A stretch of DNA of 22,684 bases from CAYVQU01 sp964453155. GTDB taxonomy: Bacteria; Chloroflexota; Anaerolineae; Anaerolineales; UBA11858. The DNA lies in assembly GCA_964453155.1 (NCBI GenBank), contig CAYVQU010000080.1:1-22684 (forward strand), in the 5' to 3' direction. The notes under the pieces are model-generated. The model saw only the letters and a program-made list of their open reading frames with translations, did not search any database and was not told the origin of the DNA. Below are positions 7,061-14,452 of the stretch, in pieces (the stretch's first letter is position 1; each line of letters opens with the position of its first letter). The position numbers and the translations under genes were made by a program.

Positions 7061-8388
7061 ACTTTGATGCTTTTGAAATTTGTCAAATAATCTGCATTCT
7101 GCGCGAACATCTCATTGACCATATCTTTGATTTCGGCCAGGGAGAGGACAGAGGCGGTCAGCGGATCGTGACAGATCGCGCGGTAAATGGCGACCGGATC
7201 ACCAGCGAAGGCTGCTTCAATCGCGATTTCTTCAATGCTGGCGCTGAGATTGGTCATTAAGGCTAGCTCGGGTGGCAGGGCACCGACATGGACGGGTTTG
7301 AAACCGGCTTTATCGACCCAAATGGGAACCTCTACACAGGCCCCTTCGGGGAGGTTGGTGACCAGACTGGTATTGGGGACATTGCCGTTGAATTCGAAGG
7401 GTTCGCCACCCATCAGGGCATTGATGATGTATGCTGCATACTCATGGCCGCGCTTCAATTCATCCGGTTCGAGCATGGTGTCCAGACGCCGTTTGAATTC
7501 GTCCTCCCAAGTATCTTCGCGCTTGAGATATTCTTTTAGGATATAAGCATATTCGCCCGGATTCCAACCAGTGCCATCCGTGCAATATTTTTCGATCAGA
7601 TCGGGGCGTTTACGGAACCACCAATTGTATTCCGAGTTATGTCCGCTCGATTCAGTGATGTAATAGCCCAGGGCCAGGTACACCTCGTTGCGGACCTGTT
7701 CTTCATTGTAAATTTCTTCACGCTCGGTAATCGCCTGGTGGATCAAGGGATAGGCGTCCTTCCCATTCCACTTGTAATCCAGATACCAGGCCATATGGTT
7801 GATCCCAGCACAAGTGTAGGAAACTTCATCGTGGGGAGCGCCGATCCAATCGGCCAGCATCATGGCGGTGCCTTGAACCGAATGGCATAACCCCGTGATT
7901 GGAATGAAAGACTTGCGTTGCAGGGCCGCACATAACATCGCCATCGGGTTGGTGTAGTTGAGCAGGACTGCGTCGGGGCAGTATTTCTCCATATCTTTGA
8001 CGATTTCCATCATATCGGGCAGGGTCCGCAAGAACCGGAAAATGCCGGCCGGACCGCGGGTGTCGCCCACATTGATATCGACCCCATATTTCTTGGGGAT
8101 TTCGATATCATGCCGCCATACCTCGGTGGACCCAGAGAGAATCGTGGTTAAAACGGCGTTCGCATCTTTGAGCGCTTCGGCCCGATCCAACGTGGCCGAT
8201 ACTGTAGCCGGGTAATTTCCGGCCGCGATCAGTTTGGTCACGGCTTGATGGGCAAAATCCAAACGTTCGGGATCAATGTCCATCAAAGCGATGTGCGCAT
8301 CTTCCAACAGGGGAAAGGTTAGAATGTCGCGGACCAATCCGGCGGTAAAACCGAGGCTACCCGCGCCGATAAAGGTTATTTTGGTCAT
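7057..8388 (-). CDS. GH4 alpha-galactosidase (MelA-like)
   Basis: A 443-residue glycoside hydrolase family 4 enzyme, which uses NAD+ and a divalent metal in a redox-assisted cleavage. Visible features are the Rossmann GAGSLG (8-13), GDTRGPAGI (109-116), NYTNPMA (144-150), the metal-site motif CHSVQG with Cys168, and GINHMAW with His198. The CHSVQ motif is typical of the MelA alpha-galactosidase branch; phosphoglucosidase branches usually differ here. No signal peptide is present, so it acts on imported oligosaccharides. The ATG at 8388 has a GAGGAG Shine-Dalgarno sequence 7 bases upstream. With GH20 next door, the substrate may be a galactose- and hexosamine-containing oligosaccharide. Activity on alpha-N-acetylgalactosaminides is possible but unproven. 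Confidence 0.92.
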   Translation of the reverse strand: MTKITFIGAGSLGFTAGLVRDILTFPLLEDAHIALMDIDPERLDFAHQAVTKLIAAGNYPATVSATLDRAEALKDANAVLTTILSGSTEVWRHDIEIPKKYGVDINVGDTRGPAGIFRFLRTLPDMMEIVKDMEKYCPDAVLLNYTNPMAMLCAALQRKSFIPITGLCHSVQGTAMMLADWIGAPHDEVSYTCAGINHMAWYLDYKWNGKDAYPLIHQAITEREEIYNEEQVRNEVYLALGYYITESSGHNSEYNWWFRKRPDLIEKYCTDGTGWNPGEYAYILKEYLKREDTWEDEFKRRLDTMLEPDELKRGHEYAAYIINALMGGEPFEFNGNVPNTSLVTNLPEGACVEVPIWVDKAGFKPVHVGALPPELALMTNLSASIEEIAIEAAFAGDPVAIYRAICHDPLTASVLSLAEIKDMVNEMFAQNADYLTNFKSIKV

Positions 8389-8406
8389 TTTTTCTCCTCT
8401 ATTTTG

Positions 8407-8486
8407 GGACGTAGATAATCGCGGATTTACGCAGATTATTTTTAGGGTGATTTTAAAATCTGCGAATATCTGAGTAATCTGCGTCC
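8407..8486. repeat. Imperfect inverted repeat (GGACGTAGAT...ATCTGCGTCC)
   Basis: The ends GGACGTAGAT (8407-8416) and ATCTGCGTCC (8477-8486) are complementary apart from one T-G pair, and the interior has ACGCAGATT against AATCTGCG. It shares words with 1183-1260. It sits between the GH20 stop (8517) and the GH4 ribosome-binding site. There is no clean T tract on the minus strand. Confidence 0.65.
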
Positions 8487-8516
8487 TATATGCAAAAATT
8501 GACTAAAAAAGTTACA

Positions 8517-10079
8517 CTAATCCTGATAAGGATCACGATATTTTACATCGAGTTTTTGAAGTTGTGGTAAGAATTTCTCCAATCTTTGCAGAAAATCTTG
8601 ATAATCGCGCTGTTCTGGCTGCGACCAAACGACTTCTGCCAGAGCGGTGCCGCGCGGCAAGGCCATATATTCGAGATGGTCTTCGGTGGCGATAAATTCG
8701 GTCCAGATATTCCCCTGGGCGCCCAAAATGTGTTTGGCTTTTTCAGATGCTAAATCTGCCGGAATGGGTTCATAAGCATAGACGGTTTCCAATGGGAGAT
8801 AGGCCCCCTCCCAAAAGGGTCCACCGGGTTCATCTGCGTTCTTGGATTGATAGTAGTCAAAATAGCAATGACTGGTCGGAGACATGACCACATCGTGCCC
8901 GGCGGCGGCAGCCTGAATGCCCCCTTCAATGCCGCGCCAGCTCATGACCATCGCATTGGGGGCCAATCCACCTTCTAGAATTTCATCCCAGCCGATGAGT
9001 TGGCGTCCTTGAGCGTTCAAGAATTTCTCGATCCGTTTGATGAAGTAACTTTGGAGCTCATCTTCATCTTTCAGTCCCTCTTTCCGAATCGTGGCCTGAC
9101 ATTTTGGACAGTCTCGCCAGCGATCTTTGGGCACTTCGTCGCCGCCAATATGAATCACCTGGCTGGGGAAGAGTTTGAGAACTTCACTGAGAACATCTTC
9201 CAGAAATTGGTAAACTTGCTCGTTTCCGGCGCAGTAGACATCTTTTTTGATGCCCCAGGAGGTTTGGACTTCATAGGGACCGCCCGTACAGCCCAATTCG
9301 GGGTAGCTGGCGAGCGCGCCGAGAGAATGTCCGGGCAATTCGATTTCGGGGATGACGGTGATAAATCGGCTGGCGGCATATGCCACCACTTCCTTAATTT
9401 CTGTTTGCGTGTAGAACCCATCGTGGGGCTGGCCATCAAAATGATTGCGATCACCGCCGGGTTGTTCGCTCTCGGCACGTTGGGAGCCGATCTCGGTCAG
9501 CCGGGGGTATTTTTTGATCTCAATCCGCCAACCCTGATCCTCAGTCAGATGCCAATGAAAAGTGTTCATTTTGTGGAGCGCCAGCAAATCGATAAAACGC
9601 TTGACGAATTCCACCGAGTAGAAATGCCGTCCCACATCGAGCATCAGCCCGCGCCATGCGAACCGCGGGGAGTCTTGAATTTTAACTGCAGGGATAATTT
9701 TGGTGCCATCGTTATTGGTTTGGATCAATTGCCGGAGGGTTTGGAGACCATAGAAAATCCCCGCCGGTTGTAGGGCTTTGATATGAATTTTATTCGCGGC
9801 AGCGCTAAGGGAATAACCTTCATCACCTTGGGGTGTAAGCTCAGCATTGATTGATAAAATTATGCAGTTTTCTCTGGGGTGCGAACCATTAATATCTCTG
9901 ATATCTAGTAACAAACCAGTTTCGATAAGTATGTAAGTTTGTAGAAATTTTCCAATTTCTAACCATTCATTTGAAACCAAAATTGCAGATTTTAAGTTGA
10001 AACAAAAATATCCATCTGACTCAACAATCTGTATCGGTTTGGGGATAATCGATATGGTTCTTGGCGTATTTTTTGACAT
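8517..10079 (-). CDS. GH20 beta-N-acetylhexosaminidase
   Basis: A 520-residue family 20 glycoside hydrolase that removes terminal beta-linked GlcNAc or GalNAc by substrate-assisted catalysis. The catalytic pair Asp314-Glu315 is in HIGGDEVPKDRW. Other blocks are RGLMLDVGRHF (143-153), HWHLTEDQGWRIEIKKYP (175-192), IPEIELPGHSLGALASYPEL (243-262) and an N-terminal GH20b-like domain (about 7-135). No signal peptide is visible, so the enzyme is probably cytosolic. The ATG at 10079 is chosen because AGGAGG lies 8 bases upstream; an in-frame start at 10115 would add 12 residues without such a site. Its place between the AgaS-like isomerase and the GH4 galactosidase fits breakdown of GalNAc/GlcNAc-containing glycans. 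Confidence 0.93.
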   Translation of the reverse strand: MSKNTPRTISIIPKPIQIVESDGYFCFNLKSAILVSNEWLEIGKFLQTYILIETGLLLDIRDINGSHPRENCIILSINAELTPQGDEGYSLSAAANKIHIKALQPAGIFYGLQTLRQLIQTNNDGTKIIPAVKIQDSPRFAWRGLMLDVGRHFYSVEFVKRFIDLLALHKMNTFHWHLTEDQGWRIEIKKYPRLTEIGSQRAESEQPGGDRNHFDGQPHDGFYTQTEIKEVVAYAASRFITVIPEIELPGHSLGALASYPELGCTGGPYEVQTSWGIKKDVYCAGNEQVYQFLEDVLSEVLKLFPSQVIHIGGDEVPKDRWRDCPKCQATIRKEGLKDEDELQSYFIKRIEKFLNAQGRQLIGWDEILEGGLAPNAMVMSWRGIEGGIQAAAAGHDVVMSPTSHCYFDYYQSKNADEPGGPFWEGAYLPLETVYAYEPIPADLASEKAKHILGAQGNIWTEFIATEDHLEYMALPRGTALAEVVWSQPEQRDYQDFLQRLEKFLPQLQKLDVKYRDPYQD

Positions 10080-10194
10080 TTTGCAACCTCCTAAATCAAG
10101 GTGTATCCCACTCACTAGGAATTTTGCCTGGTTCGAAATCGGGGTTAATCCGCAAGTGGCTTTGTGTGCGATTCATTTTGATTTACAATGCAAA

Positions 10195-11232
10195 CTAACC
10201 TAGTTCGAGTTCAACAACTGCCGTTAAATTTTGAGGATTATCGGGATTCAGGCCTTTGGCAACCGAACGATAATAGGCCATCAGTTGTAACGGCGGCAGG
10301 TACAATACATTGCGGATTTCTTCAGGGAGTTCACTGAAAAAGCTGAAATCGGCATCCGATTCAGATAGCGAATAAACATTTCCACCGAGCTCTTTCATTT
10401 CATCTAATACGGCTTGCTCATGAGTTTTGTTGGCAGTTGAATGCAGCCCAAGAATCACCGCGGATTCAGCCACCATCGACATCGGCCCGTGGCGAAATTC
10501 CATGAAATAGAAGGGCTCACTGTGGGTCAGGGTCATTTCTTTCATTTTTAAGTTGGTCTCGCAGGCCAGCCCATAACGAGGGCCGCTGCCGAGGAAGTAA
10601 AAGCGGTCAAAATCAAAGTTCTCGCCGATGGATTTGGCCAATGGTTCGCTGTCAGCGATTAGTTTTTCACCACAAGCGGGCAGTCCCTTCATCGCTGCTA
10701 ATAAATCATCACGTCCGGCTACTTGGGCCGCAAGGGCCGTCACGGCCACATACATCGAAGCGAAGGACCGGGTTTGGGCCACGCTCTCTTCCTGTCCGTC
10801 CGGGATGGCGATCGTAACGTCTCCAAGTTTAGCCAGGGGTGAGGTGCCATAATTCGTAATTACTACGACCGGGCCGCGTATCTCAGCCTTGAATTTTTTG
10901 GCAGCAGCGATGGTCTCGCTGGTGGTGCCGGAACGGCTGATGGCGACTAAAATGGTGTCTTTCTGTCCAGCATAGTTATTTTGGGGATAGAGATATAACT
11001 CACCGGCGGGGACCGCTTTGGCGGTTTGACTGGTAAGCTCGATGAACAGGGCTGCCGCCGCGCTGGAGAGATAATACGTTGATCCGCAGCCGGTGAAAAT
11101 AACCTGACTTTGCGAGTGGTCATTCCATAGTTGGGTAATCTCAGTTCCTAAGGACCGAGTGACTTCTATTGCCTGCGCCCAGGCCGCCGGTTGGCTGATA
11201 ATTTCGTTGTAGGTATGGTAGTTGTGTGTCAC
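10195..11232 (-). CDS. SIS-domain sugar isomerase/deaminase (AgaS-like)
   Basis: A 345-residue protein with two SIS domains (about 30-150 and 195-330), similar to the isomerase half of GlmS but lacking the glutaminase half. Sugar-phosphate-binding blocks are GCGSTYYLS (48-56), SRSGTTSETI (99-108) and the C-terminal KGLNPDNPQNLT. In aga clusters AgaS-type proteins convert galactosamine 6-phosphate to tagatose 6-phosphate plus ammonia. The two tagatose-bisphosphate aldolase-type genes nearby support that role, although a FrlB-like or glucosamine-6-phosphate role remains possible. Translation starts at GTG 11232 with AGGAG 8 bases upstream. Confidence 0.88.
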   Translation of the reverse strand: MTHNYHTYNEIISQPAAWAQAIEVTRSLGTEITQLWNDHSQSQVIFTGCGSTYYLSSAAAALFIELTSQTAKAVPAGELYLYPQNNYAGQKDTILVAISRSGTTSETIAAAKKFKAEIRGPVVVITNYGTSPLAKLGDVTIAIPDGQEESVAQTRSFASMYVAVTALAAQVAGRDDLLAAMKGLPACGEKLIADSEPLAKSIGENFDFDRFYFLGSGPRYGLACETNLKMKEMTLTHSEPFYFMEFRHGPMSMVAESAVILGLHSTANKTHEQAVLDEMKELGGNVYSLSESDADFSFFSELPEEIRNVLYLPPLQLMAYYRSVAKGLNPDNPQNLTAVVELELG

Positions 11233-11259
11233 TGCTTTCTCCTAAAAAATGCGAACAAT

Positions 11260-11326
11260 ATCACATAAAGACGCTAAGACGCGTAGAAGAGTCTAAAAAC
11301 TTTGCGGCTGTGCGTCTTGGCGTGAT
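11260..11326. repeat. Imperfect inverted repeat (ATCACATAAAGACGC...GCGTCTTGGCGTGAT)
   Basis: The left arm starts ATCAC (11260) and the right arm ends GTGAT (11326), with AAGACGC against GCGTCTT inside. It lies just beyond the amidohydrolase stop (11329) and before the ribosome-binding site of the AgaS-like gene. It is a further distinct member of the intergenic hairpins of this cluster. Confidence 0.6.
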
Positions 11327-11328
11327 AA

Positions 11329-12363
11329 TTACATTGACACCCCTAATATCTTGCTGGCGTTTTTCCAATAGACTTTCTCTAATACCTCATCTGGTAGATG
11401 CAACCCATAAATCTGCCAACGCCCCTGGCCGGGGATTTCACCCAGCCCGTAATTGAAATATTCATCATTGGTTTCCAGGAACCGATAATAAGTGCGGTAA
11501 ACGTCTGGGTTCGGCCCCATGTCGGTACCGAAGAGAATGCGGTCGGCGTAGTCGATGAAGAGTTTGCGGGCGGTGTAGGGCTGACGGCCCAACTCTGAGA
11601 TGCGGGCTGAGATATCGACGTAGAAATTGGGCGCCTGGTCGAGTAGATCGGCGACCCAGGCCAAATTTTCGGCATAACAGCCGACATGGGCACCGATGAA
11701 GGTCGTCTCAGGGTGACGGGTGACGAGGCGGGCTAATTGCGCCATGATGGTCATGAAGGCGGGATAGGGCGGGCTGGGAAAATGCCAGTCGGGGTGGGCT
11801 TTGAGTTCTTCCCAGCGCTCGTTTTTTTCGTCGCGGGGATCAAAGAAGGCGACAGGATCGGCGACGTGGATAACGATGGGAATTCCTAACTCGGCAGCCG
11901 CCACCCAAACGGGGTCAATGCGAGGATCATCTACGGGGGCCAAATTTCCTAGGGGATCGCGGACGTTCAACCCAAATCCCTTCCAAATTTTCAAACCTTG
12001 GGCACCCCATTGCACCTGTTCTCGCAAACGTTGGGCGGCCCAATCCCCAAAATTGGCGCCTTTATCCTCCCATTGGGACCAATCGACCCCGCCAAAATGG
12101 ACGAAACGCTCCGGGGCCCTGGTTTTGAATTGGTCCAAATTGCGCTGCAAAATATCTTCGCCCCAACCCCCATCCAGATCGACATATGTTTGCACCCCAG
12201 CGGCATCCAAAAGATATAGAATTTCACGCGCGGATCGTTTTTTGCCGCTGCCAAACGAATCGCCAATATGATTGTGGGCGTCAATAACCGGGAAACGCGG
12301 TTTCTCGATGTGGGTGGTTTTGACAACCAATTTAGCGTGCGGTTTGTAGTCTCTAAGTAGCAT
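11329..12363 (-). CDS. Amidohydrolase-2 family metal-dependent hydrolase
   Basis: A 344-residue TIM-barrel amidohydrolase. Metal-binding candidates are His30 and His32 in DAHNHIG, His166 in IVIHVADP, His226 in FIGAHVG, and Asp281 in LFGTDMG. This is the Amidohydrolase_2 pattern (2-pyrone-dicarboxylate lactonase / ACMSD-like), not the NagA/AgaA deacetylase pattern. The N-terminal 25 residues lack family motifs. It follows the DeoR gene by 47 bases and so is probably the second gene of the cluster. Its reaction is unknown: a lactonase or deacylase for a sugar-derived intermediate would fit, and it could replace the missing deacetylase, but this is inference. No Shine-Dalgarno sequence is apparent before the ATG. 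Confidence 0.85.
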   Translation of the reverse strand: MLLRDYKPHAKLVVKTTHIEKPRFPVIDAHNHIGDSFGSGKKRSAREILYLLDAAGVQTYVDLDGGWGEDILQRNLDQFKTRAPERFVHFGGVDWSQWEDKGANFGDWAAQRLREQVQWGAQGLKIWKGFGLNVRDPLGNLAPVDDPRIDPVWVAAAELGIPIVIHVADPVAFFDPRDEKNERWEELKAHPDWHFPSPPYPAFMTIMAQLARLVTRHPETTFIGAHVGCYAENLAWVADLLDQAPNFYVDISARISELGRQPYTARKLFIDYADRILFGTDMGPNPDVYRTYYRFLETNDEYFNYGLGEIPGQGRWQIYGLHLPDEVLEKVYWKNASKILGVSM

Positions 12364-12410
12364 TTTTTGGACAGAATGGACCGGATATTTTAGATATCAT
12401 AGGTATCTGG

Positions 12411-13196
12411 TTATGTTTTAGCCCGAATGACTTCGATGCCAAGTTCTTCGAGTTGGGTTGCGGTGCCTTCGGGGGTGGTCTGATCAGTAATGATGATCTG
12501 GGCGGCGGTGACCGGGGCCACCAGCATTGAACTAACTCGATTGAATTTACTGTGATCGGCTAAAATGACGACCTGGGGTGCGATCCCCAAAATCGCCCGG
12601 TCGGTCATAATTTCTGGGGGGTAATCGTTGGTGAAACCTTGCTCAATGTTAATCGCGTACATCCCCAGAAAAACCCGGTCGGCCCGAAATTCGCGGATAG
12701 CCTGTTCGGCGACATGTCCAACCATCGAGAGTTCACTGGGACGCAAAGAACCCCCGATGACGATTAACCCAATGCCGGGATGGGGGGCTAATGCATTGAC
12801 CACGGGCAGGGAGTTGGTGATCACGGTGAGCTGGATATCCGGCGGCAGGTTGCGGGCGATTTCAACAACAGTAGTGCCACTGCCCAGGAATATCGTTTCC
12901 CCATTTTGGATCATTTGGGTGGCAGCCTTTCCAATCTGGCCTTTTTCAGTGGGGTTATCGGTTACGCGCTGCATCATTGGACGTTCGTGGGTCACTCTTT
13001 CTGCCCGCACTGCGCCCCCATGCGTCCGGCGGACCCGACCCAAGCTATCGAGTTCTTCCAAATCACGGCGGATGGTGGCTTCGCTGACTCCAAAGAGAGA
13101 ACTCAATTCCGGAACCGTAACACGCCCCTGCGACCCCAATAGAGTTTCGATTTGGTCAAGGCGTTCGGTTTTAAGTAAGGTTTCGTTTGTGTTCAT
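12411..13196 (-). CDS. DeoR/GlpR-family transcriptional regulator (AgaR-like)
   Basis: A 261-residue regulator with an N-terminal DeoR winged helix-turn-helix (about 11-65; recognition region FGVSEATIRRDLEEL) followed by a DeoRC effector domain containing the IFLGSGTT phosphate-sugar-binding block (about 102-109). DeoR proteins usually repress sugar operons and respond to phosphorylated sugars. It is the first gene of the catabolic cluster, downstream of a strong promoter (13226-13254) flanked by repeated ACAAACA/CAAATAAACA words that could be its operators. It probably represses itself and the operon until a tagatose- or galactosamine-phosphate intermediate appears. Start at ATG 13196. Confidence 0.92.
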   Translation of the reverse strand: MNTNETLLKTERLDQIETLLGSQGRVTVPELSSLFGVSEATIRRDLEELDSLGRVRRTHGGAVRAERVTHERPMMQRVTDNPTEKGQIGKAATQMIQNGETIFLGSGTTVVEIARNLPPDIQLTVITNSLPVVNALAPHPGIGLIVIGGSLRPSELSMVGHVAEQAIREFRADRVFLGMYAINIEQGFTNDYPPEIMTDRAILGIAPQVVILADHSKFNRVSSMLVAPVTAAQIIITDQTTPEGTATQLEELGIEVIRAKT

Positions 13197-13200
13197 ATAT

Positions 13201-13288
13201 GTTTATTTGTGGTTGTTTTGTTGGGATACTAGCATTTAAATAGCTGTTTGTCAAATTAATATTGTTTGAATGTGTTTGTTTGTGAAAT
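13201..13288 (-). promoter_or_regulatory. Candidate DeoR operator repeats around the promoter
   Basis: Reading the minus strand, ACAAACAAACACATTCAAAC lies just upstream of the -35 box, and CAACAAAACAACCACAAATA followed by AACA lies between the -10 box and the ATG. DeoR-family operators are often short direct repeats, and these are the only repeated words here. The assignment is by position and repetition only. Confidence 0.4.
13226..13254 (-). promoter_or_regulatory. Sigma-70 promoter of the deoR-led catabolic operon
   Basis: On the minus strand TTGACA (13249-13254) and TAGTAT (13226-13231) are separated by exactly 17 bases. The -35 hexamer is perfect and the -10 matches four of six positions. 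Transcription would start near 13219, about 20 bases before the ATG. Confidence 0.75.
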
Positions 13289-13293
13289 TTTAA

Positions 13294-13334
13294 CCCCAAA
13301 AAGGAGTGCGGTTGCTGCCAGCAATCCCATTCCT
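13294..13334 (-). terminator. Probable Rho-independent terminator of the arg/lysW operon
   Basis: Downstream of lysK on the minus strand, AGGAATG (13328-13334) pairs with CACTCCT (13302-13308), and an inner 5-bp stem TTGCT/AGCAA closes a GCC loop. The hairpin is followed on the minus strand by CCTTTTTGGGG. The T tract is short, so termination may be partial. It separates lysK from the deoR promoter. Confidence 0.55.
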
Positions 13335-13372
13335 GGTGAAAAACCACTCTTCACTCAGCTAACCTGAAAAGA

Positions 13373-14452
13373 CTATTTTGATGTGATCCGTGCTAAAACA
13401 GATTGTAGTACCTGCACTGACCGCCGATATTCATCCAAGGAAATATGCTCATTCGGCGTGTGATCCAGTTTTGAATCCCCCGGGCCGTAGACTACGGCTG
13501 GACAGCCCCATACCGGGGCCACAATATTAAAATCCGCGGTGCCGGTTTTGACGACAAATCCAGGTTTGCCCCCCGCGGTTCGGATGCCGCCTAAAAACGC
13601 CCGCACCAGGGATGATTTTCGCTCTGCGCGGTAAGCAGGGATGGGAAAACCCTGGAGTGATAATTCAGCCTTAGCCGTGGCGGCCCAACCCTGGAGTTTT
13701 GCAAACCAATCCGAAGGATCAAATCCAACTGGCAGCCGGACGCCAATTTGAAGGGTCGCGGTGGTTTCAAATTCACCCTGATCCGATGAGAATCCGCGCA
13801 ATGTGGGTGTAATTTGATCAAAGATCCGCTCCCGTTCGGCATTGAAATCCGATGTCCAGGTGGTGATTTGATTCCATAGGTCGACTGCAGCTTCGGGTGC
13901 ACTTTGATCTTGAGCCGCGGAATGTGACATTGCCCGGCGGATGATTATGTCTGCCCAGGCCGATCCTTTGTACCCTAAGGTCACTCGATCCCATTGGGAG
14001 GGCTCACCGATGATGGCAAAATCGGGTCGATACTGATCAACCACATGCCGCGCCCCTATTGATTCGCGCTCCTCATCGATGGCTCCGATAACCACAAATT
14101 GCCAGCCATCGCTTGGTCCGATCGCGGCGACCGTGTCTACAAACGCGGATAGAGGGCCTTTGGCGTCGACTGCACCGCGACCATACAGTAGGGGCCCAGC
14201 ATCCTGGGCCCCTACAATTTTGATTTCGATTTCACCTGGGACTGTATCAATATGTCCCAACAACACAATCTGTTTTTCCCCGGTTCCCATCACCCCCACG
14301 GCGTTGCCAGCTTCATCGGTAAAAGCCCGCGAGTAGCCTAGTTTATTGAAACGCGCAACCAACCAGGCGACCGCGCTAGTTTCCTCACCGGAAGGACTGT
14401 AATGCTCAACCAACCCGACTAAAGTCTCAAAATCTGACATCCGTTCAGCCAT
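13373..14452 (-). CDS. lysK: [LysW]-lysine/ornithine hydrolase (LysK)
   Basis: A 359-residue M20-type metallopeptidase that releases lysine or ornithine from LysW. All expected metal and catalytic residues are present: His67 in GHIDTV, Asp96 in GRGAVDAKGP, Glu127/Glu128 in DEERES, Glu150 in IGEPSQ, and His336 in NEHIS. The ATG at 14452 overlaps the lysJ stop by 8 bases; an alternative ATG at 14440 (MSDFETL) would leave a 4-base gap. A 28-bp palindrome (14188-14215) is embedded in frame and encodes residues 80-88 just before the conserved LYGRGAVDAKGP block, probably lengthening a surface loop. It is the last gene of the operon. Confidence 0.93.
   Translation of the reverse strand: MAERMSDFETLVGLVEHYSPSGEETSAVAWLVARFNKLGYSRAFTDEAGNAVGVMGTGEKQIVLLGHIDTVPGEIEIKIVGAQDAGPLLYGRGAVDAKGPLSAFVDTVAAIGPSDGWQFVVIGAIDEERESIGARHVVDQYRPDFAIIGEPSQWDRVTLGYKGSAWADIIIRRAMSHSAAQDQSAPEAAVDLWNQITTWTSDFNAERERIFDQITPTLRGFSSDQGEFETTATLQIGVRLPVGFDPSDWFAKLQGWAATAKAELSLQGFPIPAYRAERKSSLVRAFLGGIRTAGGKPGFVVKTGTADFNIVAPVWGCPAVVYGPGDSKLDHTPNEHISLDEYRRSVQVLQSVLARITSK
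14188..14215. repeat. 28-bp palindromic element inside lysK
   Basis: GTAGGGGCCCAG (14188-14199) and CTGGGCCCCTAC (14204-14215) are perfect complements around a CATC loop. It shares the outer GTAGGGG/CCCCTAC sequence and the 28-bp length with the elements at 19294-19321 and 19504-19531. Here it is read in frame as Val80-Leu88 of LysK, so no stop arises. Confidence 0.85.

Noticed and set aside
9000..9773. 257-residue open frame on the plus strand
   Set aside because: It is antisense to the GH20 gene, whose catalytic motifs are intact, and shows no recognisable domain or ribosome-binding site.
12628..13239. 203-residue open frame on the plus strand
   Set aside because: It lies opposite the DeoR gene and runs into its promoter; composition is rich in Ser/Arg as expected from a shadow frame.
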